Shown: positions 9,559-19,337, counted from the first letter of the stretch. The stretch: 64,000 bases of DNA from Noviluteimonas lactosilytica (GCF_020866925.1 NZ_JAJGAK010000001.1:1858248-1922247); one strand, 5' to 3'. Numbers and translations: made by a program. Notes: a model not told the origin generated them from the sequence alone.

Positions 9559-9574
9559 TACAATCCGCGCAATG
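9559..9574 (+). promoter_or_regulatory. -10 box directly before the ubiJ start (possible leaderless mRNA)
   Basis: TACAAT (9559-9564) is followed after 7 nt by the ubiJ ATG at 9572. Transcription would be expected to start at or next to the ATG, and no Shine-Dalgarno sequence lies between. The stretch TTACAATCCGC is also found before the HTH/ATPase gene near 4937. Confidence 0.55.
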
Positions 9575-10222
9575 AGCGCATCGTCGTCCGCAGGCTCCCC
9601 CTTGAACTGGCGCGTCCATGCCGGCCGCGTGCTCGAGGCCGCGCTCAATCGCGCGCTCGCCCTGGACCCGGACACGCGCGCGAGCCTGCGCGCCCTCGAC
9701 GGGCGGCGCATCCAGCTCGCCGTCGAGTCCCCGCAGCTCGCGGCCGAGATTCGCGTCGAAGGCGAACGCCTCGCCGTCGGCCCCGCCGATGCGAACAACG
9801 AACCGGACCTCGGCGTGCGCGGCACGCTCGGCGGCCTGATCGCGCAATTGCCGTTCTTCAAGCGCGACGACGCACCGCCGGTGGGTCGCGTGCGCGTGTC
9901 CGGCGACGCCGACCTCGCGCGTCGCCTGCAGCGCATGGCCGAACGTTTCGATCCCGATTGGCAGCAGCCCTTCGTCAACGTGTTCGGCGAAGTCGTCGGC
10001 GTGCAGATCGCGAAGGGCGTCGCCGCCGCGTTGCGCGAAGCGAAGGTCGCTGGTGCAAGCGTCGCCGGCAGCGCCGCCGAATACGTCACCGAGGAATCGC
10101 GCGACGTGGTGGCGAAGGACGAAGTGCACGCGTTCTGCGACGACGTCGACGCGCTGCGCGACGACGTCGAACGCCTCGCCGTCCGCGTGCAACGCCTGCA
10201 GTCGCGCGGAGGCCGCGCATGA
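9572..10222 (+). CDS. ubiJ: Ubiquinone biosynthesis accessory factor UbiJ (SCP2 domain)
   Basis: A 216-residue protein with an N-terminal SCP2-like lipid-binding domain (about 15-110) and a C-terminal helical/coiled part (about 160-212). UbiJ helps organise the soluble Ubi complex, where it carries the hydrophobic quinone intermediates. The call rests on the SCP2-like pattern, the length and the position immediately before ubiB, with which it overlaps by 4 bp (ATGA). In E. coli the order is ubiE-ubiJ-ubiB; no ubiE is present here. Confidence 0.85.
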   Translation: MSASSSAGSPLNWRVHAGRVLEAALNRALALDPDTRASLRALDGRRIQLAVESPQLAAEIRVEGERLAVGPADANNEPDLGVRGTLGGLIAQLPFFKRDDAPPVGRVRVSGDADLARRLQRMAERFDPDWQQPFVNVFGEVVGVQIAKGVAAALREAKVAGASVAGSAAEYVTEESRDVVAKDEVHAFCDDVDALRDDVERLAVRVQRLQSRGGRA

Positions 10223-11889
10223 CGCCGGTGTTCCGCGCCGCGCGCATCGGGCGCGTGCTGCTGCGCTATCGCCTCGACGATCTGCTCGACGACACGCCGG
10301 CCGAACGCTGGTTGCGTCTGATGCGCCCGTTCGTGCCGGGCGCGTCGCGCGAGATCGCCGCGCAACCGCGCGGCGTGCGCCTGCGCCTGGCGTTGCAGGA
10401 CCTCGGGCCGATCTTCGTGAAGTTCGGCCAGATCCTGTCGACGCGCCGGGATCTCGTGCCGCCCGACGTCGCCGAAGAACTGACGCACCTGCAGGATCGC
10501 GTCGCGCCGTTCGACGGCCAGACCGCACGCGAGATCGTCGTGCAGACACTCGGTCGCCCGATCGACGTCGCCTTCGCGAGTTTCGACACCACGCCGCTCG
10601 CCTCCGCGTCGATCGCGCAGGTGCATGCGGCAACGTTGCCGCCGGTCGGCGATGCGCCGCCGCGCGAAGTCGTGGTCAAGGTGCTGCGTCCCGACATCGA
10701 AAAGCAGATCGGCGCCGACGTCTCGCTGCTGAAGTCGATCGCCGCGCTTGTCGACCGCACGCATCCGTCGGCCGACAAGATCCGCCCGCGCGAGATCGTC
10801 GCCGAGATCGAGAACACGCTCGCCGCGGAACTCGACCTGCAGCGCGAAGCGGCGAACGCCTCGGTGCTGCGCCGCAACTGGCTCGACTCGAACGACCTGT
10901 ACGTGCCCGAGCCGATCTGGTCGCACACTGCTGAGCGCGCGCTCACGATGGAACGCGTGCGCGGAATTCCGAGCGACGACATCGCCGCGCTCGACGCCGC
11001 CGGCATCGACCGCAAGGCGCTCGCGGCGAAGGGCGTGCGCGTGTTCTACACGCAGGTGTTCCGCGACAACTTCTTCCACGCCGATGCGCACGCCGGCAAC
11101 ATCTGGGTCGATCCGGAACGCAAGGTCGACCCGCGTTTCATCGCGCTCGACTTCGGCATCATGGGCCAGCTCTCCACCGAGGATCAGTACTACCTCGCGG
11201 AGAACTTCATGGCGATCTTCAACAAGGACTATCGCCGCATCGCCGAACTGCACGTGCAGGCGGGCTGGATGCCGTCGCACATCCGCATCGACGAACTCGA
11301 AGCCGCCGCGCGCGCCGTGTGCGAGCCGTACTTCACGCGGCCGCTGTCGGAGATCTCGCTCGCGGAAGTGTTGCTGAAGCTGTTCCGCACCGCGCAGCGC
11401 TACGAACTCACGCTGCAGCCGCAATTGATCCTGCTGCAGAAGACGCTGCTCAACATCGAAGGCGTCGGCCGCCAGCTGGATCCGAACATCGACATCTGGG
11501 CCGTCGCCAAGCCGGTGCTCGAACGCATCCTCGTGGATCGCTACAGCCCGCAGCAGTTGTTCGAAGAGTTCCGCAAGCGCCTGCCGGAGATGGTGACGCG
11601 CGCGCCGGAAATGCCGCGCTTGCTACATTCGTGGCTGACGCAGCAGGTCGAAGGCTCGCACGCGCTCAACATGCGCTCCCCCGACATCCGCGAACTCAAC
11701 GCCACGATCCGCCGCGCGCAACGCCGCGTGATCTCCGCGATCCTCGGCATCGGCCTGCTGATCGTCGCCGCGGTGTTGTACGGCCTGGAAGCCGGCGGCC
11801 CGCAGGTGTTCGGGCTTCCCGCCGCCGTGTGGATCGCGGGCCTCGGCGGTGTCTGGGCATTGCTGGCGGCCTGGCCGCGCAGGAAGTGA
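10219..11889 (+). CDS. ubiB: UbiB, atypical kinase/ATPase of ubiquinone biosynthesis
   Basis: A 556-residue ABC1/ADCK/UbiB protein. Its signature is KFGQ at 68-71 (in [11 protein letters not shown]) and an Ala-rich nucleotide loop ([12 protein letters not shown]) instead of a Gly-rich one. It also has the catalytic-loop equivalent HADAHAGNI and the LDFG metal site. The C-terminus carries hydrophobic helices from about 500 onward that anchor it in the inner membrane. It is needed for efficient ubiquinone synthesis and probably extracts or presents lipid intermediates. The ATG at 10219 overlaps ubiJ by 4 bp; the stop overlaps the pseudouridine synthase start in a GTGA. Confidence 0.95.
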   Translation: MTPVFRAARIGRVLLRYRLDDLLDDTPAERWLRLMRPFVPGASREIAAQPRGVRLRLALQDLGPIFVKFGQILSTRRDLVPPDVAEELTHLQDRVAPFDGQTAREIVVQTLGRPIDVAFASFDTTPLASASIAQVHAATLPPVGDAPPREVVVKVLRPDIEKQIGADVSLLKSIAALVDRTHPSADKIRPREIVAEIENTLAAELDLQREAANASVLRRNWLDSNDLYVPEPIWSHTAERALTMERVRGIPSDDIAALDAAGIDRKALAAKGVRVFYTQVFRDNFFHADAHAGNIWVDPERKVDPRFIALDFGIMGQLSTEDQYYLAENFMAIFNKDYRRIAELHVQAGWMPSHIRIDELEAAARAVCEPYFTRPLSEISLAEVLLKLFRTAQRYELTLQPQLILLQKTLLNIEGVGRQLDPNIDIWAVAKPVLERILVDRYSPQQLFEEFRKRLPEMVTRAPEMPRLLHSWLTQQVEGSHALNMRSPDIRELNATIRRAQRRVISAILGIGLLIVAAVLYGLEAGGPQVFGLPAAVWIAGLGGVWALLAAWPRRK

Positions 11890-12584
11890 ACCTTGAAGTG
11901 GTATACGTCGACGATGCACTCGCCGTCGTCGACAAACCCGCGGGCCTGATGGTCCACGACTCCGCGCTCGCGCGCGGGGAAACCGACTTCGCCGCGGACC
12001 GTTTGCGCGAACAATTCGGCCGCCCGATCTTCATCGTGCATCGCCTCGACCGCGCGACCAGCGGATGCCTGCTGCTCGCGTTCGATCGCGAGGTCGCGTC
12101 CGCGCTCGGCAAGACGTTGATGGCGCGCGACGTGGAGAAGGACTACGTCGCGGTGTGTCGCGGCTGGCCGGCGGAGGAACGCTTCACCATCGACCATCCG
12201 CTCGATGGCGGGCCGGGCAAGCCGGTGAAGAAACCGGCGACGACGACGTTCGAGCGCATCGCGACGTGCGAACTCGCGATGGCCTCCGAACATTTTCCGA
12301 CGTCACGCTACGCATTGCTGCGCGCGCATCCGCTGACCGGGCGCTTCCGCCAGATCCGCCGCCACCTCAAGCATGTGTCGCATCACCTCATCGGCGACAC
12401 GAGCCACGGCGACGGACGCCACAACCGCGCGTTCCGCATGCTCGGCATCCATCGCATGCTGCTGCACGCGCGGCGCCTGGCGTTCGTGCATCCGGTGAGC
12501 GGCGCGCGCATCGACGTGCGCGCGCCATTCGATGCCGAGTTCGCGAAGGCGCTCGCGTTGTTCGGCGCCGACGTCGACGCTTGA
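11886..12584 (+). CDS. RluA-family pseudouridine synthase (TruC-like)
   Basis: A 232-residue protein with the RluA-family catalytic signature HRLDRATSG, whose Asp is the nucleophile. DKPAGLMVH precedes it, as expected, and a C-terminal [12 protein letters not shown] follows. There is no S4 domain. Small RluA proteins of this kind modify tRNA (TruC, U65) or rRNA, and the target cannot be settled from sequence. The start is ambiguous: GTG at 11886, in a GTGA overlap with the ubiB stop, was preferred to GTG at 11898. Confidence 0.85.
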   Translation: MNLEVVYVDDALAVVDKPAGLMVHDSALARGETDFAADRLREQFGRPIFIVHRLDRATSGCLLLAFDREVASALGKTLMARDVEKDYVAVCRGWPAEERFTIDHPLDGGPGKPVKKPATTTFERIATCELAMASEHFPTSRYALLRAHPLTGRFRQIRRHLKHVSHHLIGDTSHGDGRHNRAFRMLGIHRMLLHARRLAFVHPVSGARIDVRAPFDAEFAKALALFGADVDA

Positions 12585-12600
12585 TCCGTCGACGCCTGAA

Positions 12601-13125
12601 TTACTCCGCGGTACCTACGTCTGCGCCCGCTTCGGCATTGGCCGGTGCGCCGAACTCCCTGATCATGTCTTCCTGCATGCGCTGCAGCATCGGCACGGTG
12701 AGCTCCTGCACCAGGCCCATCGACTTCTGCATCAGCGCCGGCATCTTGTCGAGGTAGCGCTGCCCGGCCGGGGACGCATAGAACGCGGTGATCGCCTCGA
12801 TGTCCTCGCTGCCGAGCGATTCCGCGTACAGGGCGCGGAACTTCGGCGCCAACTTTTCCCAGGACAGCGTTTCGCGGACGTGCTTGTTGGAAATCGCGAA
12901 CAGACGATCCATCTTCGCGCGGTCGTCCGCGGTCAGCGTCTTGCCCTTGGTCATTTCGGCCAGCATTCCTTGATGGATGCCCTCCATCTCGCCCAGCACG
13001 CTATCCAGCATCTGTTGCTGGCGCATCACTTCGAACAGGCGGTCGATCTGCGCATCGGTCGGCTTGGCCGCGAAGGCCATCGGTGCGACGAGCGAAAGGA
13101 CCACGGCGAGCAGCATCCGGCGCAT
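12601..13125 (-). CDS. DUF2059 domain protein, exported
   Basis: A 174-residue protein with a clear signal peptide (cleavage near AFAAKP, about residue 20). A helical domain of the DUF2059 type follows, rich in Met and Gln, with FYASPAGQRYLDKMP near the middle. Such proteins are periplasmic and functionally uncharacterised. The gene converges on the pseudouridine synthase and is divergent from arfB with only about 43 bp between starts. Confidence 0.8.
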   Translation of the reverse strand: MRRMLLAVVLSLVAPMAFAAKPTDAQIDRLFEVMRQQQMLDSVLGEMEGIHQGMLAEMTKGKTLTADDRAKMDRLFAISNKHVRETLSWEKLAPKFRALYAESLGSEDIEAITAFYASPAGQRYLDKMPALMQKSMGLVQELTVPMLQRMQEDMIREFGAPANAEAGADVGTAE

Positions 13126-13156
13126 GTTGCGATTCCCCTTGGCGAGGCCCGCATCG

Positions 13157-13171
13157 TACAGTCGCCGCATG
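13157..13171 (+). promoter_or_regulatory. -10 box 6 nt before the arfB ATG
   Basis: TACAGT at 13157-13162 precedes the ATG at 13169 by 6 nt. The arrangement matches those at 4937 and 45583 and suggests a leaderless transcript. Confidence 0.5.
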
Positions 13172-13588
13172 CTGGAAATCGCGCCCAACCTCGAGATCCC
13201 CGACGACGAACTCGTCGAACGTTTCGTGCGTTCGTCGGGCCCGGGCGGGCAGAACGTCAACAAGGTCGCGACCGCGGTCGAACTGCGGTTCGACATCGCC
13301 AACTCGCCGTCGTTGCCCGAACCGCTGCGCGCGCGCCTGCTCGCGAAGCGCGATCGGCGCCTGACCGACGAGGGCGTGCTGGTGCTCAGCGCGCAGCGCT
13401 TCCGCACCCAGGACCGCAACCGCGAGGACGCGCGCGAACGCCTGGCCGCCTTCATCGTCGCCGGCCTGCACGTTCCGAAGAAGCGCATCGCGACCAAGCC
13501 GTCGAAGGGCGCCAAGCAGCGGAGACTGGACGAAAAGCGCGGGCGCAGTACGATCAAGCGCGAACGCACGCGCCGCGACTGGGACTGA
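13169..13588 (+). CDS. arfB: ArfB/YaeJ-type alternative ribosome-rescue peptidyl-tRNA hydrolase
   Basis: A 139-residue protein with the class I release-factor GGQ motif at 26-28 (RSSGPGGQNVNK) and a basic C-terminal tail (KRGRSTIKRERTRRDW) that in this family inserts into the empty mRNA channel of stalled ribosomes. It has no codon-recognition domain, which separates it from RF1/RF2. It hydrolyses peptidyl-tRNA on non-stop complexes. The start was chosen at 13169 because the protein then begins 25 residues before GGQ, as in the family. Confidence 0.93.
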   Translation: MLEIAPNLEIPDDELVERFVRSSGPGGQNVNKVATAVELRFDIANSPSLPEPLRARLLAKRDRRLTDEGVLVLSAQRFRTQDRNREDARERLAAFIVAGLHVPKKRIATKPSKGAKQRRLDEKRGRSTIKRERTRRDWD

Positions 13589-13610
13589 CGGCGCCGACGA
13601 AAGGATCCCG

Positions 13611-14222
13611 ATGGCGCCCACCCCCGACGAGGCCGGCTACGTCCTGCCGCTCCCGCCTTCCGTGCCGCGCACGCGGCCGAACGCCTTCGCGCGCTGGTTT
13701 GGGCGCACGCTCCTGCGGCTAGGTGGCTGGCGGATGGTCGGCGCATTCCCCGACCTGCCGCGCGCGGTGTTGATCGGCGCGCCGCACTCTTCGAACTGGG
13801 ACGGCGTCTGGGGGTTCGCCGCGAAGCTCGCGCTCGGGCTCGATGTGAAGATCCTGGGCAAGCACCAACTGTTCTGGTGGCCGATGGGTCCGATCCTGCG
13901 CAAGCTCGGGGTCATCGCGGTCGACCGCAGCGCGGCCCACGGCGTGGTCGAGCAGGCTGCGTCACTTATTACCCAAGCTCGGCAGTTCTGGTTCGGTCTG
14001 GCACCCGAGGGCACGCGCAAGCCGGTCGAGCGCTGGAAACCGGGCTTCTGGAAGATCGCAAAAGCCGCGAACGTGCCGGTAGTTCCCGCGTACTTCCATT
14101 ATCCGGATCGCATCATCGGCATCGGCCCCGCGTTCGACCTGACCGACGACATGGCGGGCGACATCCAGCGGATCCGCGGCTGGTATCGCCCGTGGCACGG
14201 CAAGCACCACGGAACCCCTTGA
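13611..14222 (+). CDS. Lysophospholipid acyltransferase family protein (PlsC-like)
   Basis: A 203-residue acyltransferase with the HX4D motif at 59-64 (HSSNWD) and the EGTR motif at 132-135 that holds the phosphate of the acceptor. It is shorter than canonical PlsC and lacks an obvious N-terminal transmembrane anchor. It belongs to the compact 1-acyl-sn-glycerol-3-phosphate acyltransferase-like group. The acceptor is unknown. It is 22 bp downstream of arfB and may be co-transcribed. Confidence 0.85.
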   Translation: MAPTPDEAGYVLPLPPSVPRTRPNAFARWFGRTLLRLGGWRMVGAFPDLPRAVLIGAPHSSNWDGVWGFAAKLALGLDVKILGKHQLFWWPMGPILRKLGVIAVDRSAAHGVVEQAASLITQARQFWFGLAPEGTRKPVERWKPGFWKIAKAANVPVVPAYFHYPDRIIGIGPAFDLTDDMAGDIQRIRGWYRPWHGKHHGTP

Positions 14223-14366
14223 TTCGTAAGCGCCCCGACCGCCGGGCAGGAAAACCTTTCCGGCTGTCTGGCCGGAATGGCATGCGCCTTGCGTCACTTT
14301 AGGGACATCCATCACAGTTCCTGACGCGTCACGGCGTTGAAAGCCCTCACCAGGGGGAGGGCATCC

Positions 14367-15395
14367 ATGCATATCCTCGTAACCGGAGGCGCCGGCTTCA
14401 TCGGCTCCCATCTGGTCGACCTGCATCTGCAGCGCGGCGACCAGGTCCATGTGGTCGACGATCTCTCGACCGGTGTGCGCGCGAACCTCGCCGCGCATGA
14501 AGACGATCCCAACTTCCGTTTCGACGAAGCCGACATCCTCACGTGGGATCGGCTCGACCGCGCGGTGTGCTGGGCCGACCGCATCTATCACCTCGCCGCC
14601 GTCGTCGGCGTGTACCGCGTGCTCGCCGAGCCGACCAAGGTACTCGCGACCAACATCGCCGGTTGCGAACGTCTGCTTCGCGCCGCGCATGCGGGCAGCT
14701 GGAAGCCGCAGGTCGTCATCGCTTCGTCGTCCGAGGTCTATGGCCACAACGACGAAGACATCCTGCGCGAAGACCAGGACCTGTCGGTCAGCACGCGCGC
14801 CGGCACGCGCTGGGGTTACTCGGTGAGCAAGATCGCCGACGAAGCCCTCGGCCTGTCGTACGCGCAGCGCTTCGGCATCCCTGCGGTGATCGCACGCTTC
14901 TTCAACACCGTCGGCCCGCGCCAGGTCGGTCGCTACGGCATGGTCGTGCCGCGCTTCGTCGCGCAGGCCGTGCGCAACGAACCGATCACGGTGTTCGGCG
15001 GCGGCCTGCAGACGCGTTCGTTCTGCGATGCGCGCGACACCGTCGTCGCGCTCGACGCACTCGCACAACGCGCCGACCGCAACACGCTCATCGCGAACGT
15101 CGGCAACGACCGCGAAATCAGCATCCTCGAACTGGCGCAGCTGGTGATCGAACGCGCCGGCAGCCGCTCGCCGATCCACCACGTCCCGCTGCGCGAAGCG
15201 TACGGCGAGGACTTCGAGGACATCCGCCGTCGTCGCCCGAGCCTCGCGCGCCTGCGCTCGCTCACCGGCTTCGAACACAAGTACACGCTCGAGCGCACGA
15301 TCGACGACCTGATCGCCATCGAACGCACCAAACTGGAAGAGGGCCGCGATGGCTACTGCACCCTGGTTCGTCCTCAGTCCGAACGCGCTGCTTAG
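14367..15395 (+). CDS. NAD-dependent epimerase/dehydratase (nucleotide-sugar type)
   Basis: A 342-residue extended SDR with the NAD loop GGAGFIG at 7-13 and the catalytic YSVSK (Y151, K155). SSSEVYG at 120-126 is typical of UDP-sugar epimerases, dehydratases and decarboxylases. The ATG at 14367 has a strong Shine-Dalgarno (GGGGGAGG) 6 nt upstream, so longer forms were rejected. The gene overlaps the following glycosyltransferase gene by 47 bp. Together with the GT2 and the TPR/barrel gene it looks like a sugar-precursor enzyme for an exopolysaccharide. Confidence 0.9.
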   Translation: MHILVTGGAGFIGSHLVDLHLQRGDQVHVVDDLSTGVRANLAAHEDDPNFRFDEADILTWDRLDRAVCWADRIYHLAAVVGVYRVLAEPTKVLATNIAGCERLLRAAHAGSWKPQVVIASSSEVYGHNDEDILREDQDLSVSTRAGTRWGYSVSKIADEALGLSYAQRFGIPAVIARFFNTVGPRQVGRYGMVVPRFVAQAVRNEPITVFGGGLQTRSFCDARDTVVALDALAQRADRNTLIANVGNDREISILELAQLVIERAGSRSPIHHVPLREAYGEDFEDIRRRRPSLARLRSLTGFEHKYTLERTIDDLIAIERTKLEEGRDGYCTLVRPQSERAA

Positions 15396-16728
15396 CGCGA
15401 TCGGGCTCATCCACGGGCCCGACAAGACTGTCCCCACGCCGGCGCTGGACTGGGAAACGGCGATCGTCGACGTCGTCATCCCGGCGTTCAAGGAAGAAGA
15501 GAACATCGTCCACTGCCTCGCGTCGATCGCGCGGCAGACGTTCAAGCCGCGCAACGTCATCCTCGTCGACGACGGCGGCAAGGACCTGACGGTGCCGCGC
15601 GCGCGCGAATACGCCGCGGCCGCGGGCCTCAACCTGACGGTGATCGAACGCGCGTCGTCGATCGGCAAGACGCCGACGATCAAGCGCCAGGCACGCGAGT
15701 TCGATTGCGACGTCGAGTTCATCCTCGACGGCGACACGTTCCTCGAATCGCCGAACTACATCGAACGCTGCGTGCAGGAGCTCTACCAGGGCGTCGGCAT
15801 CGCCAGCGCCTGCGGCAACATCCTGCCGATGCGGCCGAAGGACCGTCGCGCGCTGGCCGAAACGCCGGAGTTCAAGCAGTGGCACGGCGCCGCGCAGTTC
15901 GACGATCCGCATGCCAAGCGCGGCCTGCTGCACGGCTTCTGGTGGTGGATCACCAACACCTACCGCGAATGCCTGTACCTGTTCCTGCAGCGCTTCGTCT
16001 ACAAGGGCCAGATGGTGTTCTTCGGCAGCATCACGAATCCCGTGGGCTGCGCGGTCGCGTATCGCCGCAAGTACATCGTGGATCTGTTCGACAAGTACGA
16101 ACCGATCTTCGGCGACGACCTGACCAACTCCGAGGACATCTTCATCGGCTTCGCGCTGAACAACGAGGGCTACCGCAACATCCAGCTGCAGGACGTGCTC
16201 GCGCGTTCGGAAGAGCCGGAAGTGCAGCGCCTGCCGCGCCAGGTGTACCTGTGGTCGTCGTCGTTCCTGCAGAGCTGCTACTACTTCGACGGCTTGATGC
16301 GCACGCCGTTCCGCACGTTCAAGCGCATGGCGAAGAAGCGCCGCGACGAACGCGCGGGCGTGGAGAACCTGCGCAACATCAAGGAACAGTATCGCCAGCC
16401 GTTCGGCGAGAAAGCCACGCAGACCTACGGCCGTCCCGTGGGCTGGGCGATGTTCCTCGGCGCGCTGGAGAAGGTCGGTTTCCCGACCGCGCTGATCATC
16501 CTCGTCGCGCTGCAGATGTGGGAGCCGCTCGCGGTGACCGTGCTCGCCGAGATGATCGTTTCGCTGAGCGTGTTGTTCGCGGTGGCGAAGGGCCAGCGAT
16601 TCTCGATGCTGCTCAAGGGCCTCATCGTCATGCCGGTGCGCTACGTGTTGATGGTGGCGGACACGATCACGATGGCGCGCTTCGCCATCGACTTGTGGAT
16701 TACGGGGAATCGCAAATGGCGCAAGTGA
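15349..16728 (+). CDS. Membrane-bound family 2 glycosyltransferase
   Basis: A 459-residue processive-type GT2. A GT-A domain starts at about 38 (VDVVIPAFKEEEN), the DxD-like DGD is at 127-129, an ED motif (NSEDIFIGFAL) provides the probable base, and LPRQVYLW resembles the Q-x-x-R-W region of cellulose/chitin-synthase relatives. Hydrophobic segments near the C-terminus (GWAMFLGALEKV onward) and a shorter one near 200-230 suggest inner-membrane insertion. It overlaps both neighbours (47 bp upstream, 13 bp downstream), which points to one operon for a secreted polysaccharide. The sugar is unknown. Confidence 0.88.
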   Translation: MATAPWFVLSPNALLSAIGLIHGPDKTVPTPALDWETAIVDVVIPAFKEEENIVHCLASIARQTFKPRNVILVDDGGKDLTVPRAREYAAAAGLNLTVIERASSIGKTPTIKRQAREFDCDVEFILDGDTFLESPNYIERCVQELYQGVGIASACGNILPMRPKDRRALAETPEFKQWHGAAQFDDPHAKRGLLHGFWWWITNTYRECLYLFLQRFVYKGQMVFFGSITNPVGCAVAYRRKYIVDLFDKYEPIFGDDLTNSEDIFIGFALNNEGYRNIQLQDVLARSEEPEVQRLPRQVYLWSSSFLQSCYYFDGLMRTPFRTFKRMAKKRRDERAGVENLRNIKEQYRQPFGEKATQTYGRPVGWAMFLGALEKVGFPTALIILVALQMWEPLAVTVLAEMIVSLSVLFAVAKGQRFSMLLKGLIVMPVRYVLMVADTITMARFAIDLWITGNRKWRK

Positions 16729-18242
16729 CGCTCGTGCGCGCGACGCTCGCACACGCGATCGCGCTGACGCTGGGACTGGCGACGCTGCCGGCGCTCGCGC
16801 AGGACACGATCCTGCGCCAGCAGGCGCGCGAAGCCGCGTGGGCGGGACGCACCGCGCAGGCCCTGCACATGATGGATCGCCACCTGCAGGAATTCCCGCA
16901 GGATCGCGAAGCGCAGATGGACCGCGCGCGCTGGCTCGCCTGGAACGGCGACTATGCGGGCTCCATCGAAGCGCTCGATGCCCTCGGCGGCGACGATGCC
17001 GAAGCGCGCGCGCTGCGTGCACGCGTGCAGGCGTGGGCGGGTCGCCGCGATGCCGCGCTGGTGTTGAACACGCCGCTGTACGCGCCGCAGCCCGGCGACG
17101 TGCAGTCGTTCCATACGCAAGTCGCTTCGGCCTCGGGCGAGGCAGGTGCAACCGCGCCCGATGAATACGGCATCGCGTGGACGCAGGCGCTCGCCGAACG
17201 TCTCGGCGAACGCCCCGAACGCGCCCTCGAACCGCTCGCCAACGTCGCGCGCCTGCAGCCGGGCACGAAGGACACGCTCGATCTCACCGATGCGGTGCGC
17301 CTGCCGTTGTATTCGTACGTCGGCATGCCGGCGTCGACGTACACCGACTCCGACGACATCGACATCCGCGCGCGCATGCTCGAAGCGAACCTGCGCGTGT
17401 CCGACGTGATCCGCCTGCTCGCCGACGGCGGCAAGCGCACGCACGAAGCGCAACTCGGTGGTCCGTTCGCCCCGATCATGGGCGGCGATACGATCGACGA
17501 ACAACGCATGGGCATCGGCGCGCGTTTCTCGCTGACGACCGACTTCGCTTTGGAAGCCTGGGGCGGACGATCCGAACTCGACTTCCAGAACGGCGCCACG
17601 GATGGCGCCACCATCGGTCGCCTGCTGTTCTCGCATCGCGCCACCGACGACGTGTCGTACACCGTGGGCTTCGAGCGCGACCGCGTCGCGTATTCGCCGC
17701 GCGCATTGTCGCTCGACGTGATGCGCAACGGCGGCTACGTCGAAGGGCGCCTCACGCCGACGCTGCGCGACACGATCGCCGTGCGCCTGGCCGCCGACAA
17801 CTTCAGCGACACGAATCGACGTCGCGCGGTGTCCGCCGACTGGCGCCACGCCGTGTATCGCGGCGTCAAGACGTATATCGACGTCGGCGCGCAGGCCGAG
17901 TGGCTCGGCTACAGCGAGAAGCCCGACACCGGCTACTACAGCCCGGACAACTACCGTCGCATCGCGCCGGTGGTGTCGAGCTACATCGCGTTCACACCGG
18001 AGGTCGCGCTGTATCTGTCCGGCGCGGTCGGCGTGCAGCGCGACGAGACGTTCACCGGCTGGGAACGCGCGGCGGACTTCGGTGCGAACCTGACGTTCGG
18101 CGTGTTCACGCACTGGCAACTCGTCGCGTCCGCCGGCTACAGCGAACGCCTCAACGAGTTCGGCCAGTACGACGGTCGTTCGTACGGTCTCTCGCTGCGC
18201 TATCGCTTCTGCGAGTTCAACGCGGACCGCTGCCCCAACTGA
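16716..18242 (+). CDS. TPR plus outer-membrane beta-barrel protein of an exopolysaccharide operon
   Basis: A 508-residue exported protein. The signal peptide ends near LPALAQ (about 27). Residues 28-190 are helical repeats of the TPR type (AREAAWAGRTAQALHMMDRH). From about 230 alternating hydrophobic/aromatic strands appear, ending in SLRYRF and a short CEFNADRCPN tail. This is the layout of PgaA/BcsC-like export proteins: periplasmic TPRs followed by a barrel. The ATG lies inside the GT2 gene (13-bp overlap). It probably helps move the polymer made by the preceding GT2 through the outer membrane. Confidence 0.78.
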   Translation: MAQVTLVRATLAHAIALTLGLATLPALAQDTILRQQAREAAWAGRTAQALHMMDRHLQEFPQDREAQMDRARWLAWNGDYAGSIEALDALGGDDAEARALRARVQAWAGRRDAALVLNTPLYAPQPGDVQSFHTQVASASGEAGATAPDEYGIAWTQALAERLGERPERALEPLANVARLQPGTKDTLDLTDAVRLPLYSYVGMPASTYTDSDDIDIRARMLEANLRVSDVIRLLADGGKRTHEAQLGGPFAPIMGGDTIDEQRMGIGARFSLTTDFALEAWGGRSELDFQNGATDGATIGRLLFSHRATDDVSYTVGFERDRVAYSPRALSLDVMRNGGYVEGRLTPTLRDTIAVRLAADNFSDTNRRRAVSADWRHAVYRGVKTYIDVGAQAEWLGYSEKPDTGYYSPDNYRRIAPVVSSYIAFTPEVALYLSGAVGVQRDETFTGWERAADFGANLTFGVFTHWQLVASAGYSERLNEFGQYDGRSYGLSLRYRFCEFNADRCPN

Positions 18243-18258
18243 GGCGGCGGCGGCGTCG

Positions 18259-19227
18259 TCAGCGTTCGGAATGCCCGGCGAATTCGTCGGGCTGGATCAG
18301 CTCGATGAACGCGCGCGCCTGCGGCGACAGGAACTTCCCCTTGCGCACCACCACGCCGTAACTGCGCGAGGGGAAATACTGCGCGAGCGAACGCGCGGCC
18401 AGGCGCGTGCGGTCGTGCTCCGTCAGGCAGATCGCGGTGACGATGCTGATCCCCAGGCCCATCGCGACGTATTGCTTGATCACTTCCCACCCGCCGACTT
18501 CGAGCGCGACGGTGTAGGGCACGCGGTTCTGCTGGAAGACGAGGTCGACGAGGCGGTACGTCGTCAGGCGTTTCGGCGGCAGGATCAGGCCGTAAGGCGA
18601 GAGATCCTCGAGCTTGAGGTTGGCCTTGTGCGCGAGCGGATGGTCGGGCGGCGTGATCAGCATCGGCTCGAAGCGATACACCGGCATGTAGCGCAGGTCG
18701 GCGGGCACATCGAGCATGGAACCGACCGCGAGGTCGACCGAATCGGTGCGCAACAGGTCCAGGCCGCTCGCGCCCGTGACGTTGTGCAGCGTCAGTCGCA
18801 CGTCGGGCCGACGCACGCGGAAGGCTTCGACGATGCCGGGCAGCAGGTAGAGGATCGTCGAACTGCCCGCGGCGACGTTGAGCTCGCCGGCATCCAGCCC
18901 CTGCACCTTGTCGTGGAAGGCGGCATCGAGCCCGTCGAGGCCTTCGACCAGCGGCTTGGCCAGTTCGTAGAGCACCTGGCCTTCGCGGCTCGGGGTCAGG
19001 CGGCGGCCCACGCGATCGAACAGCTTGACACCCAACTCGCGCTCGAGGGCCTGCAACTGGAGGGTAATGGCCGGTTGCGAGACGTAGAGGGCCTCGGCCG
19101 CGCGTGAGACCGACCCCAGTCGTGCGGTCTGACAGAAGGCGCGCAGGGGCTTGAGCCGGTCCGCCTTGTAGGCGAAACGCGGCGCGTTGACCCGGTCGTT
19201 CGGCAATTCAGGCTTCGATTTCGCCAT
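18259..19227 (-). CDS. LysR-type transcriptional regulator (CysB-like length)
   Basis: A 322-residue LTTR. The winged HTH is at about 28-86 (GSVSRAAEALYVSQPAITLQLQALERELG) and the two-lobed periplasmic-binding-like effector domain is at about 110-310. It is transcribed divergently from aceB, and LTTRs commonly control the divergent neighbour, so it is a candidate regulator of the glyoxylate shunt. The effector is unknown. Confidence 0.9.
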   Translation of the reverse strand: MAKSKPELPNDRVNAPRFAYKADRLKPLRAFCQTARLGSVSRAAEALYVSQPAITLQLQALERELGVKLFDRVGRRLTPSREGQVLYELAKPLVEGLDGLDAAFHDKVQGLDAGELNVAAGSSTILYLLPGIVEAFRVRRPDVRLTLHNVTGASGLDLLRTDSVDLAVGSMLDVPADLRYMPVYRFEPMLITPPDHPLAHKANLKLEDLSPYGLILPPKRLTTYRLVDLVFQQNRVPYTVALEVGGWEVIKQYVAMGLGISIVTAICLTEHDRTRLAARSLAQYFPSRSYGVVVRKGKFLSPQARAFIELIQPDEFAGHSER

Positions 19228-19337
19228 GACGCCGCCTTCATATAAGCAGAACTAATCAATAACATTGCGAAAACTGTTTGGTCAAATACAGTACTCGCTC
19301 GTACGGTCGGTCCCAGCGCACTCGCAAGGACTCGACC
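19228..19337. promoter_or_regulatory. Divergent LysR-aceB intergenic region
   Basis: A 110-bp spacer, strikingly AT-rich at 19236-19310 for this genome. It contains ATAAGCAGAACTAATCAATA and further AT-rich words that could hold LTTR T-N11-A type sites and the two promoters. No exact operator can be assigned by eye. AGGA at 19327 is the probable Shine-Dalgarno of aceB. Confidence 0.5.

Noticed and set aside
8602..10218. Possible fusion of a long upstream frame with UbiB (open frame begins far inside oleD).
   Set aside because: The upstream part is an out-of-frame reading of oleD and ubiJ. The ATG at 10219 gives the normal UbiB length and a 4-bp overlap with ubiJ.
12568..12594. Two GTCGACG words around the stop of the pseudouridine synthase as a terminator.
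   Set aside because: The words are short and self-complementary, common at this GC content, and no U-run follows.
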